From positions 62,001 through 126,000 of the forward strand of contig NZ_CABVHY010000009.1 of NCBI RefSeq assembly GCF_902497875.1: a stretch of DNA of 64,000 nt, given 5' to 3'. A model generated the notes under the pieces. It was not told where the DNA came from, searched no databases, and saw nothing but the letters and a program-made list of their open reading frames with translations. The position numbers and the translations under genes were made by a program. Origin of the DNA: Pseudomonas fluorescens (GTDB taxonomy: Bacteria; Pseudomonadota; Gammaproteobacteria; Pseudomonadales; Pseudomonadaceae). Numbering within the stretch: the stretch's first letter is position 1; every line of letters begins with the position of its first letter. Below are positions 27,218-36,243 of the stretch, piece after piece.

Positions 27218-27358
27218 TAGATAGTCCACAAAAATGAGATGAAGAAAAATCGGGCACCAGGCCCCGCATAAACTGACGCTTTGAAAGCAGAAAAACCGCC
27301 GGGTTCCGCCCAGGGATTTTTCCGCGGCATTTGCGAATCCTTGTCGATCAACCGCCCA

Positions 27359-28504
27359 TTACAGGCAGCCGGCCAACACTCGCACCAGCTGTTGTGCCCG
27401 CGGGTCCATCAGGACGTACGGGCCCAGGGTATTGGTTACAAAGCCGAAGGCCACGTCGTACTCCGGGTCGGCAAAGCCGATGGAACCGCCGGCACCCGGA
27501 TGGCCAAACGCCCGAGGGCCGAGGCCGTAGGTCGCGTTGGCGACATCTGGCTGATCGAGCATGCAACCCAGACCGAAGCGGGTCTGGGTCAACAAGGTCT
27601 TGTCCGGCCCGATGCTGTGTTCACGGGTCAGCTCATCGAGCATTTCGGCCTCCAGCAGGCTGCCGTCGAGCAATCCGCTGTAGAACCCCGCCAGGCTGCG
27701 GGCATTGCCGTGGCCATTGGCCGCCGGTTGCTGCATACGCCGCCATTCAGGCTTGTTGGTGCTGGTCATGATCGACGGCGGGTTGGTAAACGCCCGGGTA
27801 GTCATGGCCGTCGGCTCGCGCATGGTCACTTGCAGTAAACGCTGTGCCGCGGCGTCGCCGACATTGCCCTTGCCGCGAGCGATATGCGCGACACGATGGA
27901 ACTCTTCGTCTGCCAGGCCCACATGAAAATCGAGTCCCAATGGTCGCGCAATCCGCGCCACGATCGACTCTCCCGGACCGCGGCGGTCGGCGCGGCGCAA
28001 CAATTCGCCGACCAGCCAGCCGTAAGTGATCGCCGCATAACCGTGACCTTCGCCAGGTGTCCACCAAGGCGACTCAGCGGCCAGGGCGTCGACCATGGTT
28101 TGCCAGTCGTAAAGCGCTTCGGGCGCCAGCAGCTCACGCAACGCCGGCAAACCGGCCTGATGACAGAGCAACTGGCGCAAGGTGACTGATTCCTTGCCGG
28201 CGGCAGCAAACTCGGGCCAGTAACGGGCAACCGGCGCATCGAGTTGCAACTTGCCTTCGGCCACCAGTTGCAGGGCCGTGACGGCGGTAAAGGGCTTGGT
28301 GCAGGAGAACAGGTTGGCGATAGTATCGCTGTGCCAGGCCTCGGTACCGTCCTTGTCTGCCGTGCCGGCCCAGAGGTCGACGACGGTTTCTCCGCCGATC
28401 TGAATACACAACGCGGCGCCGCGTTCCTGGGGATCATCGAAGAGTGCCGCAAAGGCTTCGCGCACTGCTTCGAATTTGAGTTCGTAATGACCCTGAATCT
28501 GCAC
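27359..28504 (-). CDS. Serine hydrolase of the beta-lactamase/EstB esterase family
   Basis: A 381-residue class C beta-lactamase-like esterase. The catalytic SxxK motif is SCTK in NLFSCTKPFTAVTAL and the second catalytic tyrosine is in YAAITYGWLVGELL; FGHPGAGGSIGFADPE near the end replaces the KTG box. Such proteins hydrolyse carboxylic esters, and no signal peptide is visible, so it is probably cytoplasmic. I take the GTG at 28504, preceded by GGAGAGG, as the start; an ATG at 28525 would add seven residues without a ribosome site. Confidence 0.85.
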   Translation of the reverse strand: MQIQGHYELKFEAVREAFAALFDDPQERGAALCIQIGGETVVDLWAGTADKDGTEAWHSDTIANLFSCTKPFTAVTALQLVAEGKLQLDAPVARYWPEFAAAGKESVTLRQLLCHQAGLPALRELLAPEALYDWQTMVDALAAESPWWTPGEGHGYAAITYGWLVGELLRRADRRGPGESIVARIARPLGLDFHVGLADEEFHRVAHIARGKGNVGDAAAQRLLQVTMREPTAMTTRAFTNPPSIMTSTNKPEWRRMQQPAANGHGNARSLAGFYSGLLDGSLLEAEMLDELTREHSIGPDKTLLTQTRFGLGCMLDQPDVANATYGLGPRAFGHPGAGGSIGFADPEYDVAFGFVTNTLGPYVLMDPRAQQLVRVLAGCL

Positions 28505-28656
28505 CCACACCTCTCCGACAAACACCCTACAAAGTTATGTATTGTTCCAGCCCTTGAGGGTTTTGGGAACCGACTTGGGCTGGGCGGTCGCACTTATACG
28601 GGTCGGATCCGAAATCTTCGGTGCCGGTCAGGACGCTTTCGTCGGAGCGCCGCACG

Positions 28657-28715
28657 GAGCAAGCTCGCTCCCACAACGGCCGCGCTGTACCTGTGGGAGC
28701 GAGCTTGCTCGCGAA
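28657..28715. repeat. REPIN, family B
   Basis: GAGCAAGCTCGCTCCCAC at 28657-28674 and GTGGGAGCGAGCTTGCTCGC with GAA at 28693-28715 form an inverted pair. Related pairs lie at 33978, 38093 and 39620. Located in the 230-base gap between the esterase and glycosidase genes; the rest of this gap shows nothing else. Confidence 0.9.
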
Positions 28716-28734
28716 GAACGATGACGATCAGCCT

Positions 28735-31158
28735 TTAGTGGCCATTCGCCGAATGCCCACCGGCCTGTCCGCCCTGCCCCGCGCCCTTGCCCGGGTTGCC
28801 TTGCTTGCCACCTTCATCCTTGTGGGTCGCGATTTTATCGGCAGCGGCCTTGGCCTGCTCGGTTTCTTTGCCCAGTTGATCGACCGCCTGCAGGTTGCTC
28901 TTGCGCACGCTGTCGACAAAGCCCTGGAACGGCACGTCGGTAATACCCACCAGACCAAAGTGGCCGTTTTCGCCATCCCGCAGACGACCGGTCACCGGTT
29001 GATCGAGGTACTGGAACCAATGCACGCCGACAATCTGCGGCTCGGCCAGCGCTTGCTTGATGAAGTTGGCGTAGGCCGGGCCACGATCCTCCTCCTTCGC
29101 CACTTCGGTGCCGCCGGCCCAGAACGGCCCACGATCCCGAGAGCCGAAGTTGAACTCGGTGATCAAGACCGGCTTGTCCAGCTCGCGCAAGCGGGTGAAG
29201 TCATAACCATCCTGCGGTTTGAGCGTGTACATGTTGAAGCTCACTACGTCGCAATACTGCGCGCAGGATTCGACCGCTTCAGGGGTACTGACGGCAAATC
29301 GACCGCCCAGTAACAGGTGGTTCGGCGCATGCCATTTCAGCGAGTCGGAAATGGTTTTGAAGTAGGTATCGGCGAAGACTTTCTGGAAGTATTTGAAGTC
29401 GGCTTCGATTTCCGGATATTCCGCGCTTGGCAGCGGCGGCTCGAAACCCGGGTCTTCCATCAGTTCCCAGGCTGGCAGGTCGATACCCCAGGCCTTCGAC
29501 AGACCTGCCTGGTTGCGATATTTGTCGCGCAGCTGCTTGAGGAATGCACGCTTGGCGGGGACGTCGGTGGTCATCCGCAACGTGCCGTAAGCCAACGCGT
29601 AACGGGCCTTCGGATCATCCCCGGGGCCGGCCCAGGCCAGCTCGTTATCGGCGAAATAGCCGATCACCCAGGGATCATCCCGATGATCGCGGGTGGCGAT
29701 GGCGACGGCGCGCTCGGTGGCCATGGCAAACCGCGGATCAAATGGGTCAGGCATGCCACCCCACCAGTCGATGCCGGTACTGATGCTGGTGTAGTCGCCA
29801 ACAATCGACAACGGTAAGGTGTACGGTACCCGACCCTTGAGGCCCAGCGCCGGCTCGCTCCAGTTGCCGATGGTGTTGAAACCCCAGGCTTGCAGGCGAT
29901 CAAGGTTGTGGCCGGTCCAGCGCTTTTCGTCGAAGACTGGCGCGGCGCAAGGTGCAGACGCCGGTGTGTCGGCGAGCTTCTCGACCTGCGCCTCATTGGC
30001 ATCGGCCTGGGCTGGCGCTGCTACTCCAGCCTGGGTTTCGCTGGTCGGTGCACAAGGCTGACCGTAGGTCCGCTGCAGGTTAGCACCATAGAAGTCATAC
30101 CATTTGCCGGCGTTGAAGCCGCGGCCCTTGTCGACGCCGTTGCCACCGCGGTTGTCACCCTCGCCGTAATAGCTGGCCAATGGCTCATCGGCCTTGGGCA
30201 GCGCGCCGAACATCCATTCACGACCGGCGACATAGGTCTGGTTGGTATCGGCGCTGACCGCGTTGACCCCCAGGGAATAGAACGGGTGACCTTGCGGGGT
30301 CACCAGATACCAACGCCCGTCACGCTTTTGCGTGCGAAAGAAACCGCTCGCCTCGAAGGCCGGGCCCTTGTTCCAGCCACCGTAGGTGTCCAGGGATGTG
30401 TGTTCACGCTCGGCAAGCCAGGTTTTCAGCTGTTGCTGTTCCTTGCCGGCGGCGCTTTTGAGCTGCTCATCGGTGGCGACTTTCTCCGGCCATTTGGCCC
30501 GAGTGGATTGACCATAGGCATCGACCAGCGAGCTGTAAGCAGCCTTCTCCACGGATTCACCGTCCTGCACGCCAAAGCGCTCGAGCATGATGCTTTGGGC
30601 AACTTTTGGCTGGTCCATCGACAGCGTGACCGACACCACCTGGCTGCGATCCAGCTCACCGCTGCTGCTGGCGAGCAAAACCCGTTGACCCTCAACCGTC
30701 ATCGGCATCGGTGGCCCGGCTTTCATGCCCTGGCTCAGAGGCGAACTGGCCTGCAATGGCACTAACAGGGTCTGGACCGGCCCGGCTGGCAGGTCGATGC
30801 GGCTGACCAGGGTCTTGCCATCGTTACTCTGAATGGTCACGTAAAGGGTCAGCGGCCAGTTCATCGCGCTCTGGATCCGCAGACTCATGGCTCCCGACTG
30901 CGACCAGTCCCAGGCACCGGATCGCGGCGTCAGGCGCAGGTTCGGCCGGGTTGCCGGGTTGAAGGTCACCCGACGCAACACTTCGCCTTCGGCCGTTTGC
31001 TCGGCGTTGGATTGCGGCAGGCTGGCATCTTCAGTCGCCACCTGAACCACATCGGCGGGGCGGACAAAATTGAACAGCGTCTGTTGTCCGGCAGGCGCAG
31101 CCAGCAGCGGAGCGGCGAACAACAGAGCAAAAACGGCGGGCAACGAACGGCGAATCAT
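28735..31158 (-). CDS. Secreted agarase-like glycoside hydrolase (GH50-related)
   Basis: An 807-residue exported protein with a signal peptide (SLPAVFALLFAAPLLA, cut before APAG). The N-terminal part (about 25-230) looks like a beta-sandwich carbohydrate-binding region. The catalytic TIM barrel begins near residue 270 (HPFYSLGVNAVSADTNQTY) and has the clan A pair: Glu506 in YFADNELAWAG as acid/base, Glu668 in VLITEFNFGSRDRG as nucleophile. Both are typical of GH50 agarases and their relatives. An Ala/Glu-rich insert between Cys369 and Cys404 and a Gly-rich tail of about 25 residues are unusual. The substrate is unlikely to be agar in a soil or plant bacterium; an own exopolysaccharide is possible. 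Confidence 0.72.
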   Translation of the reverse strand: MIRRSLPAVFALLFAAPLLAAPAGQQTLFNFVRPADVVQVATEDASLPQSNAEQTAEGEVLRRVTFNPATRPNLRLTPRSGAWDWSQSGAMSLRIQSAMNWPLTLYVTIQSNDGKTLVSRIDLPAGPVQTLLVPLQASSPLSQGMKAGPPMPMTVEGQRVLLASSSGELDRSQVVSVTLSMDQPKVAQSIMLERFGVQDGESVEKAAYSSLVDAYGQSTRAKWPEKVATDEQLKSAAGKEQQQLKTWLAEREHTSLDTYGGWNKGPAFEASGFFRTQKRDGRWYLVTPQGHPFYSLGVNAVSADTNQTYVAGREWMFGALPKADEPLASYYGEGDNRGGNGVDKGRGFNAGKWYDFYGANLQRTYGQPCAPTSETQAGVAAPAQADANEAQVEKLADTPASAPCAAPVFDEKRWTGHNLDRLQAWGFNTIGNWSEPALGLKGRVPYTLPLSIVGDYTSISTGIDWWGGMPDPFDPRFAMATERAVAIATRDHRDDPWVIGYFADNELAWAGPGDDPKARYALAYGTLRMTTDVPAKRAFLKQLRDKYRNQAGLSKAWGIDLPAWELMEDPGFEPPLPSAEYPEIEADFKYFQKVFADTYFKTISDSLKWHAPNHLLLGGRFAVSTPEAVESCAQYCDVVSFNMYTLKPQDGYDFTRLRELDKPVLITEFNFGSRDRGPFWAGGTEVAKEEDRGPAYANFIKQALAEPQIVGVHWFQYLDQPVTGRLRDGENGHFGLVGITDVPFQGFVDSVRKSNLQAVDQLGKETEQAKAAADKIATHKDEGGKQGNPGKGAGQGGQAGGHSANGH

Positions 31159-31253
31159 AGGAACGAGGTTCTCTCTAACGACCAGTTAACGGCCTGGGGA
31201 AAATCGGTGATAGGAGATAGACAACGTGGTGGGCGATTTTCGCCCACCGTGTC

Positions 31254-33398
31254 TCAAGAAATTTCCCGGCGAAAGGGCGGCAGCGCATTGAGAATGGCTT
31301 TGCCGTAACGTTGCGTGACCAGGCGCCGGTCAAGCAAGGTGATGGTGCCGCGGTCCTCCTCGGTGCGCAGCAGCCGGCCACAGGCCTGGACCAGCTTCAG
31401 CGAGGCGTCCGGTACGGAGATTTCCATGAACGGATTACCGCCGCGGGCCTCGATCCATTCGGCCAGCGCCGCTTCGACGGGATCATCCGGCACCGAGAAC
31501 GGAATCTTGGCGATCACCACGTGCTCGCAATAGGCGCCGGGCAAATCCACGCCTTCGGCAAAACTGGCCAGACCGAACAGCACGCTGGATTCGCCGCTAT
31601 CAACCCGCGCCTTGTGCTTGTTCAGGGTTTCCTGTTTCGACAGGTTGCCTTGAATGAACACCTGTTTGCGCCAGTCGCGATCCAGGCCATCGAACACGTC
31701 CTGCATCTGTTTGCGCGAGGAGAACAGCACCAGGGTACCGCGCGAACCTTCGACCAATGACGGCAGATCGCGGATGATCGCCGCCGTATGCGCCGGGGCA
31801 TCCCGAGGGTCGGCGCGCAGGTCCGGGACCCGCAGCACACCGGCGTCGGCGTGATGGAAGGGGCTTGGCACCACCGCCGTCACGGCTTTTTTCGGCAGGC
31901 CGGCGCGCATGCGGAAGCGGTCGAAGGTACCGAGCGCGGTCAAGGTGGCCGAGGTCACCAGCGCGCCGTAGGCGACATTCCACAGGTTGCGCCGGAGCAT
32001 TTCTGCCGCAAGGATCGGGCTGGCATTGACTTCGATATCGAACAGCGAGCCACTTTCAGCCAGGGTCAGCCAGCGGGCCATCGGCGGGTTGTCTTCCGGG
32101 TCTTCGGCGGTGAATGCGGTCCACAGCTCCCAATTGCCCTGGGAGCGGGAAAGCAGGCTACCGAACAACGGGTACCACTCTTCTGCCTGATTGCTGGCGA
32201 TGCCAATGTTGACCTCGCCATCCATGCCTTCCTTGAGCAGCTCGGTGAGCCGGGTGAAGACGTCGGTCAGGCGCGAAAAACCCTTCTTCAGTTCGATACC
32301 CATTTCGCGCATGTGCTCGGGAATTACCCCACCGACGAAACGATGGCGCGGCCGTTCACGGCCTTCCACGTCTTCACCGGGCTTGAAGTCGGCCACTTGC
32401 TCACACGCAGTGAACATGAATTGTTGCTGGGTCTTGATCTCCCGCGCCAGCTCAGGAACCTGCTCGATCAGCTTGCCCAGGTCGCCGGGCAGCGGATGCT
32501 GGGCCAGCAGTTTGGCGAGATTCTTGGCGGTCTGTTCCAGCCAGTCGGCGGTGGAGCGCAGACGGGTGTAATGGGCGAAATGGCCGATGGCCTTGTCTGG
32601 CAGGTGGTGTCCTTCGTCGAACACATAGAGCGTATCGCGCGGGTCCGGCAGTACCGCACCACCGCCCAGCGCCAGGTCGGCCAGGACCATATCGTGGTTG
32701 GTGACGATCACGTCGACCTTGCCCATGCCTTCGCGGGCCTTGTAAAAGGCACACTGGCCGAAGTTCGGGCAATGACGGTTGGTGCACTGGCTGTGATCGG
32801 TGGTCAGACGCGCCCAGTCCTGATCCTCGAGGGCGGTGGACCAACTGTCGCGGTCGCCGTCCCACTTATTCCCGGCGAGCTTTTCGATCATGCTGGTAAA
32901 CAACTTCAGACTGGTCTCGTCGACCTCGATCTTGAAGCCTTCTTCCTCGAAAAGCTGCGCCGTGGCGGTGTTCGCATGGCCTTCCTGCAACAACATGTCG
33001 AGCTTGGACAGGCACATGTAGCGCCCACGGCCCTTGGCCAGGGCGAAGGTGAAGTTCAAGCCGCTGTTACGCATCAGGTCGGGCAAATCCTTGTAAACGA
33101 TCTGCTCCTGCAATGCGACGGTCGCGGTGGCAATCACCAGGCGTTTGCCGGCGGCCTTGGCGGTCGGAATCGCCGCCAGACTGTAGGCCACGGTTTTCCC
33201 GGTACCGGTGCCGGCTTCCACCGCCACTACCGCGGGGTCGCCACTGCGCCGGCCTTCGTCATCGGTAGCGATGTCACCTAGGACTTTGGCCACTTCGGCG
33301 ATCATCAACCGCTGGCCGTAACGCGGCTTGAGGCTCTTGGCTTCGAGAAAACGCGAATAAGCGCCCTGGATCTGGGATTTGAGTTCGTTGCTGATCAT
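31254..33398 (-). CDS. dinG: ATP-dependent DNA helicase DinG
   Basis: A 714-residue superfamily 2, XPD-like 5'-3' helicase that unwinds R-loops, D-loops and forks. Walker A is GTGTGKT (63-69), the iron-sulfur cluster cysteines are C129, C205, C210 and C216 (E. coli DinG uses four with the same spacing), and the DEAH-type box is FDEGHHL. Motifs near the end include QACGRLLRTEEDRGTI. Length matches E. coli DinG (716). The gene is upstream of the glycosidase gene on the same strand, with 95 bases between; a GGTGGGCGA hairpin at 31228-31249 in that gap lacks a T-tract and is not called a terminator. Confidence 0.96.
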   Translation of the reverse strand: MISNELKSQIQGAYSRFLEAKSLKPRYGQRLMIAEVAKVLGDIATDDEGRRSGDPAVVAVEAGTGTGKTVAYSLAAIPTAKAAGKRLVIATATVALQEQIVYKDLPDLMRNSGLNFTFALAKGRGRYMCLSKLDMLLQEGHANTATAQLFEEEGFKIEVDETSLKLFTSMIEKLAGNKWDGDRDSWSTALEDQDWARLTTDHSQCTNRHCPNFGQCAFYKAREGMGKVDVIVTNHDMVLADLALGGGAVLPDPRDTLYVFDEGHHLPDKAIGHFAHYTRLRSTADWLEQTAKNLAKLLAQHPLPGDLGKLIEQVPELAREIKTQQQFMFTACEQVADFKPGEDVEGRERPRHRFVGGVIPEHMREMGIELKKGFSRLTDVFTRLTELLKEGMDGEVNIGIASNQAEEWYPLFGSLLSRSQGNWELWTAFTAEDPEDNPPMARWLTLAESGSLFDIEVNASPILAAEMLRRNLWNVAYGALVTSATLTALGTFDRFRMRAGLPKKAVTAVVPSPFHHADAGVLRVPDLRADPRDAPAHTAAIIRDLPSLVEGSRGTLVLFSSRKQMQDVFDGLDRDWRKQVFIQGNLSKQETLNKHKARVDSGESSVLFGLASFAEGVDLPGAYCEHVVIAKIPFSVPDDPVEAALAEWIEARGGNPFMEISVPDASLKLVQACGRLLRTEEDRGTITLLDRRLVTQRYGKAILNALPPFRREIS

Positions 33399-33496
33399 GG
33401 TCTTCGGGCGCGAGAAACGCTGGATAAATTTTCAGTGGTTCGAATCGGTCGCTATCATAACCCGCTAATTCATCCCGCGCAGAACGGAGTACCCGA

Positions 33497-33961
33497 ATGA
33501 CCCCCTTTAGCCTTGCTTACACCCTGCATGTACTGGCGGCCCTGGTCTGGGTCGGCGGTATGTTTTTCGCCTGGCTGGTCCTGCGCCCGGCCGCTATGGC
33601 AGCACTCGAAGGTCCGGCACGGCTGAAGCTGTGGGTAGAAGTGTTTCAACGTTTTTTTGTGTGGGTTTGGGTCGCTGTGGTGCTTTTGCCGATCAGTGGT
33701 GTTGGCCTGATCCATTTACGCTTCAACGGTTTTGAAACCGCGCCGCGTTATGTGCAGGTGATGATGGGATTGTATGTGGTGATGACTGCGCTGTTTATCC
33801 GTATTTCGGCATTGCAACTGCCGGAGCTGAGGATAGCGGTGCTGGCCGAGGATTGGCCGAACGGAGCGGCGACCCTGGGGAAGATCCGGCGCTTGGTGGG
33901 GATCAATCTGATTATCGGGTTGCTGCTGGTGGCGGTGGCTTCGGCAAGGCCGATGTTTTGA
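33497..33961 (+). CDS. CopD-family membrane protein
   Basis: A 154-residue protein with four predicted helices: SLAYTLHVLAALVWVGGMFF, VWVWVAVVLLPISGVGLIHL, MMGLYVVMTALFI and LVGINLIIGLLLVAVASA. The H-x(6)-WVGG motif in helix 1 and the conserved helix arrangement match the CopD family, whose members are linked to copper or heme handling, though small members are uncharacterised. It diverges from dinG, with 98 bases between the starts. A family B REPIN follows directly. Confidence 0.8.
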   Translation: MTPFSLAYTLHVLAALVWVGGMFFAWLVLRPAAMAALEGPARLKLWVEVFQRFFVWVWVAVVLLPISGVGLIHLRFNGFETAPRYVQVMMGLYVVMTALFIRISALQLPELRIAVLAEDWPNGAATLGKIRRLVGINLIIGLLLVAVASARPMF

Positions 33962-33977
33962 TTTAGATCTTAAGAGC

Positions 33978-34043
33978 TTCGCGGGCAAGCCCGCTCCCAC
34001 ATAGGTAGTGCGCGAACCTTGTGGGAGCGGGCTTGCCCGCGAA
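33978..34043. repeat. REPIN, family B
   Basis: TTCGCGGGCAAGCCCGCTCC with CAC at 33978-34000 and the complement GTGGGAGCGGGCTTGCCCGC with GAA at 34021-34043. It lies between convergent genes. Confidence 0.92.
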
Positions 34044-34079
34044 AGCGGTGTGTCAGGCACCAAACATCTCGGAAACAGC

Positions 34080-34838
34080 TTACAACCGCTGCACTGTCAC
34101 CGATCCTGCCTCACCGGCAGATCCTGGCTGGCCTTCAACGCCAGGGCGTCCGCTCTTGCCGCCATCGGCGCGGTAAACGAAGCAACCTTTGGACTTGCCG
34201 CCCGCGCCTGGCTTGCCGGCCGCTCCTGCCACCCCTCCGGTGCCACCGTCGACCCGGACGTTAAGCTGCGCAGCCGGATAGTCTTTTGGCAATTGCAGCC
34301 GAACTTGCGCACCGGCGGCGCCGGGATGGCCATCACCACCATTGTCACCGTCGGCACCACGACCGGCCTGGCCCCAGGCGCAACCCGGTGCCTGACCGTT
34401 GGCGCCATCCAGCCCCGCATAACCTGGCGCACCCGCACCACCGCGGGCATCCACCGAAAGCTCGGGAGCATTCAGCGAGTTGATCCGCAGATTGAGGTTA
34501 CGCCCCGGCCTGGCCGCCTTGAAGTAAGTGCCGGGCGCACCGCGCGAGGTGATCTGGCTGCCGCTGCCCAATTGAGCATGGCTGACGTTCAATTGCAGGC
34601 TTTGCTCGGCGGGCACTATGGCGATCCGCGCTTCATGGCCCAGATGCAGTTCGCCGACAGTCACTTCGGTCACATTGGAAGGAATCAGCAGGGTGCCATA
34701 ATCGGCGACTTCCAGGCGCTCCAGTTGCAGGACACTGGTGGTGTTCGGCAAACGCAGCAACGAATTGGTTTCGACCGTTACCACCTGGGCATAGGCCAAA
34801 GGGCTGCACAAAGCGGCCAGCAGACAGAGATTACGCAT
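34080..34838 (-). CDS. Secreted collagen-like, glycine-rich protein
   Basis: A 252-residue protein with a signal peptide (LCLLAALCSPLAYA, cut before QVV). Residues 20-125 look like a beta-rich domain (TTSVLQLERLEVADYGTLLI), resembling a stacked strand repeat. From about residue 128 the sequence is dominated by glycine: GGAGAPGYAGLDGANGQAPG, GRGADGDNGGDGHPGAAGAQ, then GGTGGVAGAAGKPGAGGKSK and GRPGVEGQPGSAGEAG. The G-x-x spacing is collagen-like but interrupted. Two cysteines (in GCAW and GCFVY) could link chains. It is probably a surface or matrix protein. Its start overlaps the end of the DUF1145 gene by 8 bases, so the two are co-transcribed. Confidence 0.72.
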   Translation of the reverse strand: MRNLCLLAALCSPLAYAQVVTVETNSLLRLPNTTSVLQLERLEVADYGTLLIPSNVTEVTVGELHLGHEARIAIVPAEQSLQLNVSHAQLGSGSQITSRGAPGTYFKAARPGRNLNLRINSLNAPELSVDARGGAGAPGYAGLDGANGQAPGCAWGQAGRGADGDNGGDGHPGAAGAQVRLQLPKDYPAAQLNVRVDGGTGGVAGAAGKPGAGGKSKGCFVYRADGGKSGRPGVEGQPGSAGEAGSVTVQRL

Positions 34839-35094
34839 GCTTGCGCTCCGGGATGGTTTGCAGATGGAAAACGCCAGACAGCAGAATCTTCAAGCGATCA
34901 CGCCAAGGATGGGGGCGGCCTTTGAGGCTGCGATTACACAGTACCAGCTCCAGCAGATGGGTCAGCAACAGCAGGCTGCCGGCAATATTGATCATTAAGT
35001 TGAATGGATTTATCAGCGGGCTGAGCAGATTGACCACCACGACTAACCAGAACAGCAAGGTCAACAACTTTCCGAGCCCCCACAACACCTTCAT
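34831..35094 (-). CDS. DUF1145 family membrane protein
   Basis: An 87-residue protein with two hydrophobic segments (LGKLLTLLFWLVVVVNLL, then LMINIAGSLLLLTHLLELVL), a short basic loop (CNRSLKGRPHPWRDRL) and a C-terminal segment ILLSGVFHLQTI. This is the pattern of the DUF1145 family (E. coli YhhL), inner membrane proteins of unknown role. It is the first gene of a two-gene unit with the collagen-like protein. The 267 bases upstream hold the hairpins of the next entries and no gene that I can see. Confidence 0.8.
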   Translation of the reverse strand: MKVLWGLGKLLTLLFWLVVVVNLLSPLINPFNLMINIAGSLLLLTHLLELVLCNRSLKGRPHPWRDRLKILLSGVFHLQTIPERKHA

Positions 35095-35278
35095 AGCTCA
35101 CCCGTCGAGAATTGTTCTTTGCATGCACAGTAACGAGTTCCTCGAGGGATTAGCCAGTGGCCAACAAAAAATTCTTCTGCACGCGCTGTTTGGCCGCCGG
35201 ATCGGCGAGGATCGTCGGTCCGACGGCTGCCAATCAGCGTCCGGCCATCAACTCGGCCCGCCGGTTTAGTGATTAATG

Positions 35279-35314
35279 CTCCTGTGTTACCGGCCCATGC
35301 CGGTTCCACAGGAG
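35279..35314. other. Imperfect 36-bp stem-loop
   Basis: CTCCTGTG and CACAGGAG form the outer stem, ACCGGC and GCCGGT the inner stem, separated by a two-base bulge on each side and closed by a CCAT loop. It lies between the DUF1145 gene and the OmpA gene terminator. It has no T-tract on either strand, so it is not a normal terminator, and it is unlike the REP families in this window. Confidence 0.6.
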
Positions 35315-35357
35315 TAAAAGACCCGCATCCGCGACCACACAAGCCGCGGGATGCGAG
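35315..35357 (-). terminator. Terminator of the OmpA/TSP3 gene
   Basis: On the minus strand, CGCATCC..GGATGCG with extra CGCG pairing encloses a loop of about a dozen bases and is followed by GGTCTTTT. It starts just after the stop of the gene at 35362. Confidence 0.75.
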
Positions 35358-35361
35358 GGGT

Positions 35362-36057
35362 TTAGCGGTTGATTTGAATTTCCGTGCGACGGTTCATGGC
35401 GCGCCCGTCGGCCGTTTTGTTGTCGGCTACCGGCTGGCTCTCACCCGCACCGACCACCGAGACGAAGTTGCTGCGAGGCACTCCCGAGCTGATCAGGTAC
35501 TCCGTCACCGAGCGTGCACGTTTCTCCGAGAGCCGCTGGTTGTAGGCATCACTGCCGACACTGTCGGTATGACCAGTGACGCGCAGTTGGGCACTCGGCG
35601 CTTCTTGTTTCAGACGAGTAGCAATGGTGTCGAGTTTGGCTTTATCCGCTGCTGTGAGCTTCGCCGAGTCGAACTCGAAGTTCACATCACGGATCACGAT
35701 GGTTTCCTCTTTGACCACCACCACCTCTTCAACGACGACAGGCTCTGGCACTGGAGGGCAACCGTTGGCATCGACCTGCACGCCTCTCGGCGTCCCCGGG
35801 CACTTGTCGCGGCTGTCCGGCACGCCATCACCGTCTTCGTCGCCATCGCCATGCACCCAGCAGTAGGCCGCGGCCATACCGGCACCGAACAAGGCACCAC
35901 CACCTGCCCAGGAGGTGCTCTCGAACGCGCCCAACGCCGCACCACCGAGGCCCCCGACAGCGGCACAGGTCGGCCAGTCGGTTTTCTGCAAACCTGCGCA
36001 ACCAGTCAACACACTGGTTAGCAGAACCAGGGGTAACGCTATCCGAACTATGCTCAT
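35362..36057 (-). CDS. OmpA-family outer membrane lipoprotein with TSP3-like calcium repeat
   Basis: A 231-residue lipoprotein. Start MSIVRIALPLVLLTSVLTGC gives a lipobox (LTGC, Cys20), supported by AGGAGA six bases before the ATG. A glycine-rich segment follows (AAVGGLGGAALGAFES), then a thrombospondin type 3-like calcium motif (GDGDEDGDGVPDSRDKCPGT) at about residues 69-88. The OmpA C-terminal domain occupies the rest, with VNFEFDSAKLTAADKAKLD, RVTGHTDSVGSDAYN and GRAMNRRTEIQI. It should link the outer membrane to peptidoglycan. It is transcribed alone. Confidence 0.9.
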   Translation of the reverse strand: MSIVRIALPLVLLTSVLTGCAGLQKTDWPTCAAVGGLGGAALGAFESTSWAGGGALFGAGMAAAYCWVHGDGDEDGDGVPDSRDKCPGTPRGVQVDANGCPPVPEPVVVEEVVVVKEETIVIRDVNFEFDSAKLTAADKAKLDTIATRLKQEAPSAQLRVTGHTDSVGSDAYNQRLSEKRARSVTEYLISSGVPRSNFVSVVGAGESQPVADNKTADGRAMNRRTEIQINR

Positions 36058-36243
36058 TAACTTTCTCCTGAAAAGACCGGCTGCCAATTCAAGAAGTAAA
36101 GACCGCAGTTTTCATCTCCGCCAGCAATCCGTCATCTGCGATTTTGTCCGGTATTCGCCGCAGATGCCTTCACTTTGTAAAACCTGGTCTAGGCCCGAGC
36201 GTTCGAGCGCGCTAGTCTTTGCAGTTCTGATTGAGGATTTTCG

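Noticed and set aside
31228..31249. GGTGGGCGA hairpin as terminator between dinG and the glycosidase gene
   Set aside because: Good stem but no T-tract on the strand of transcription; a terminator call is not supported.
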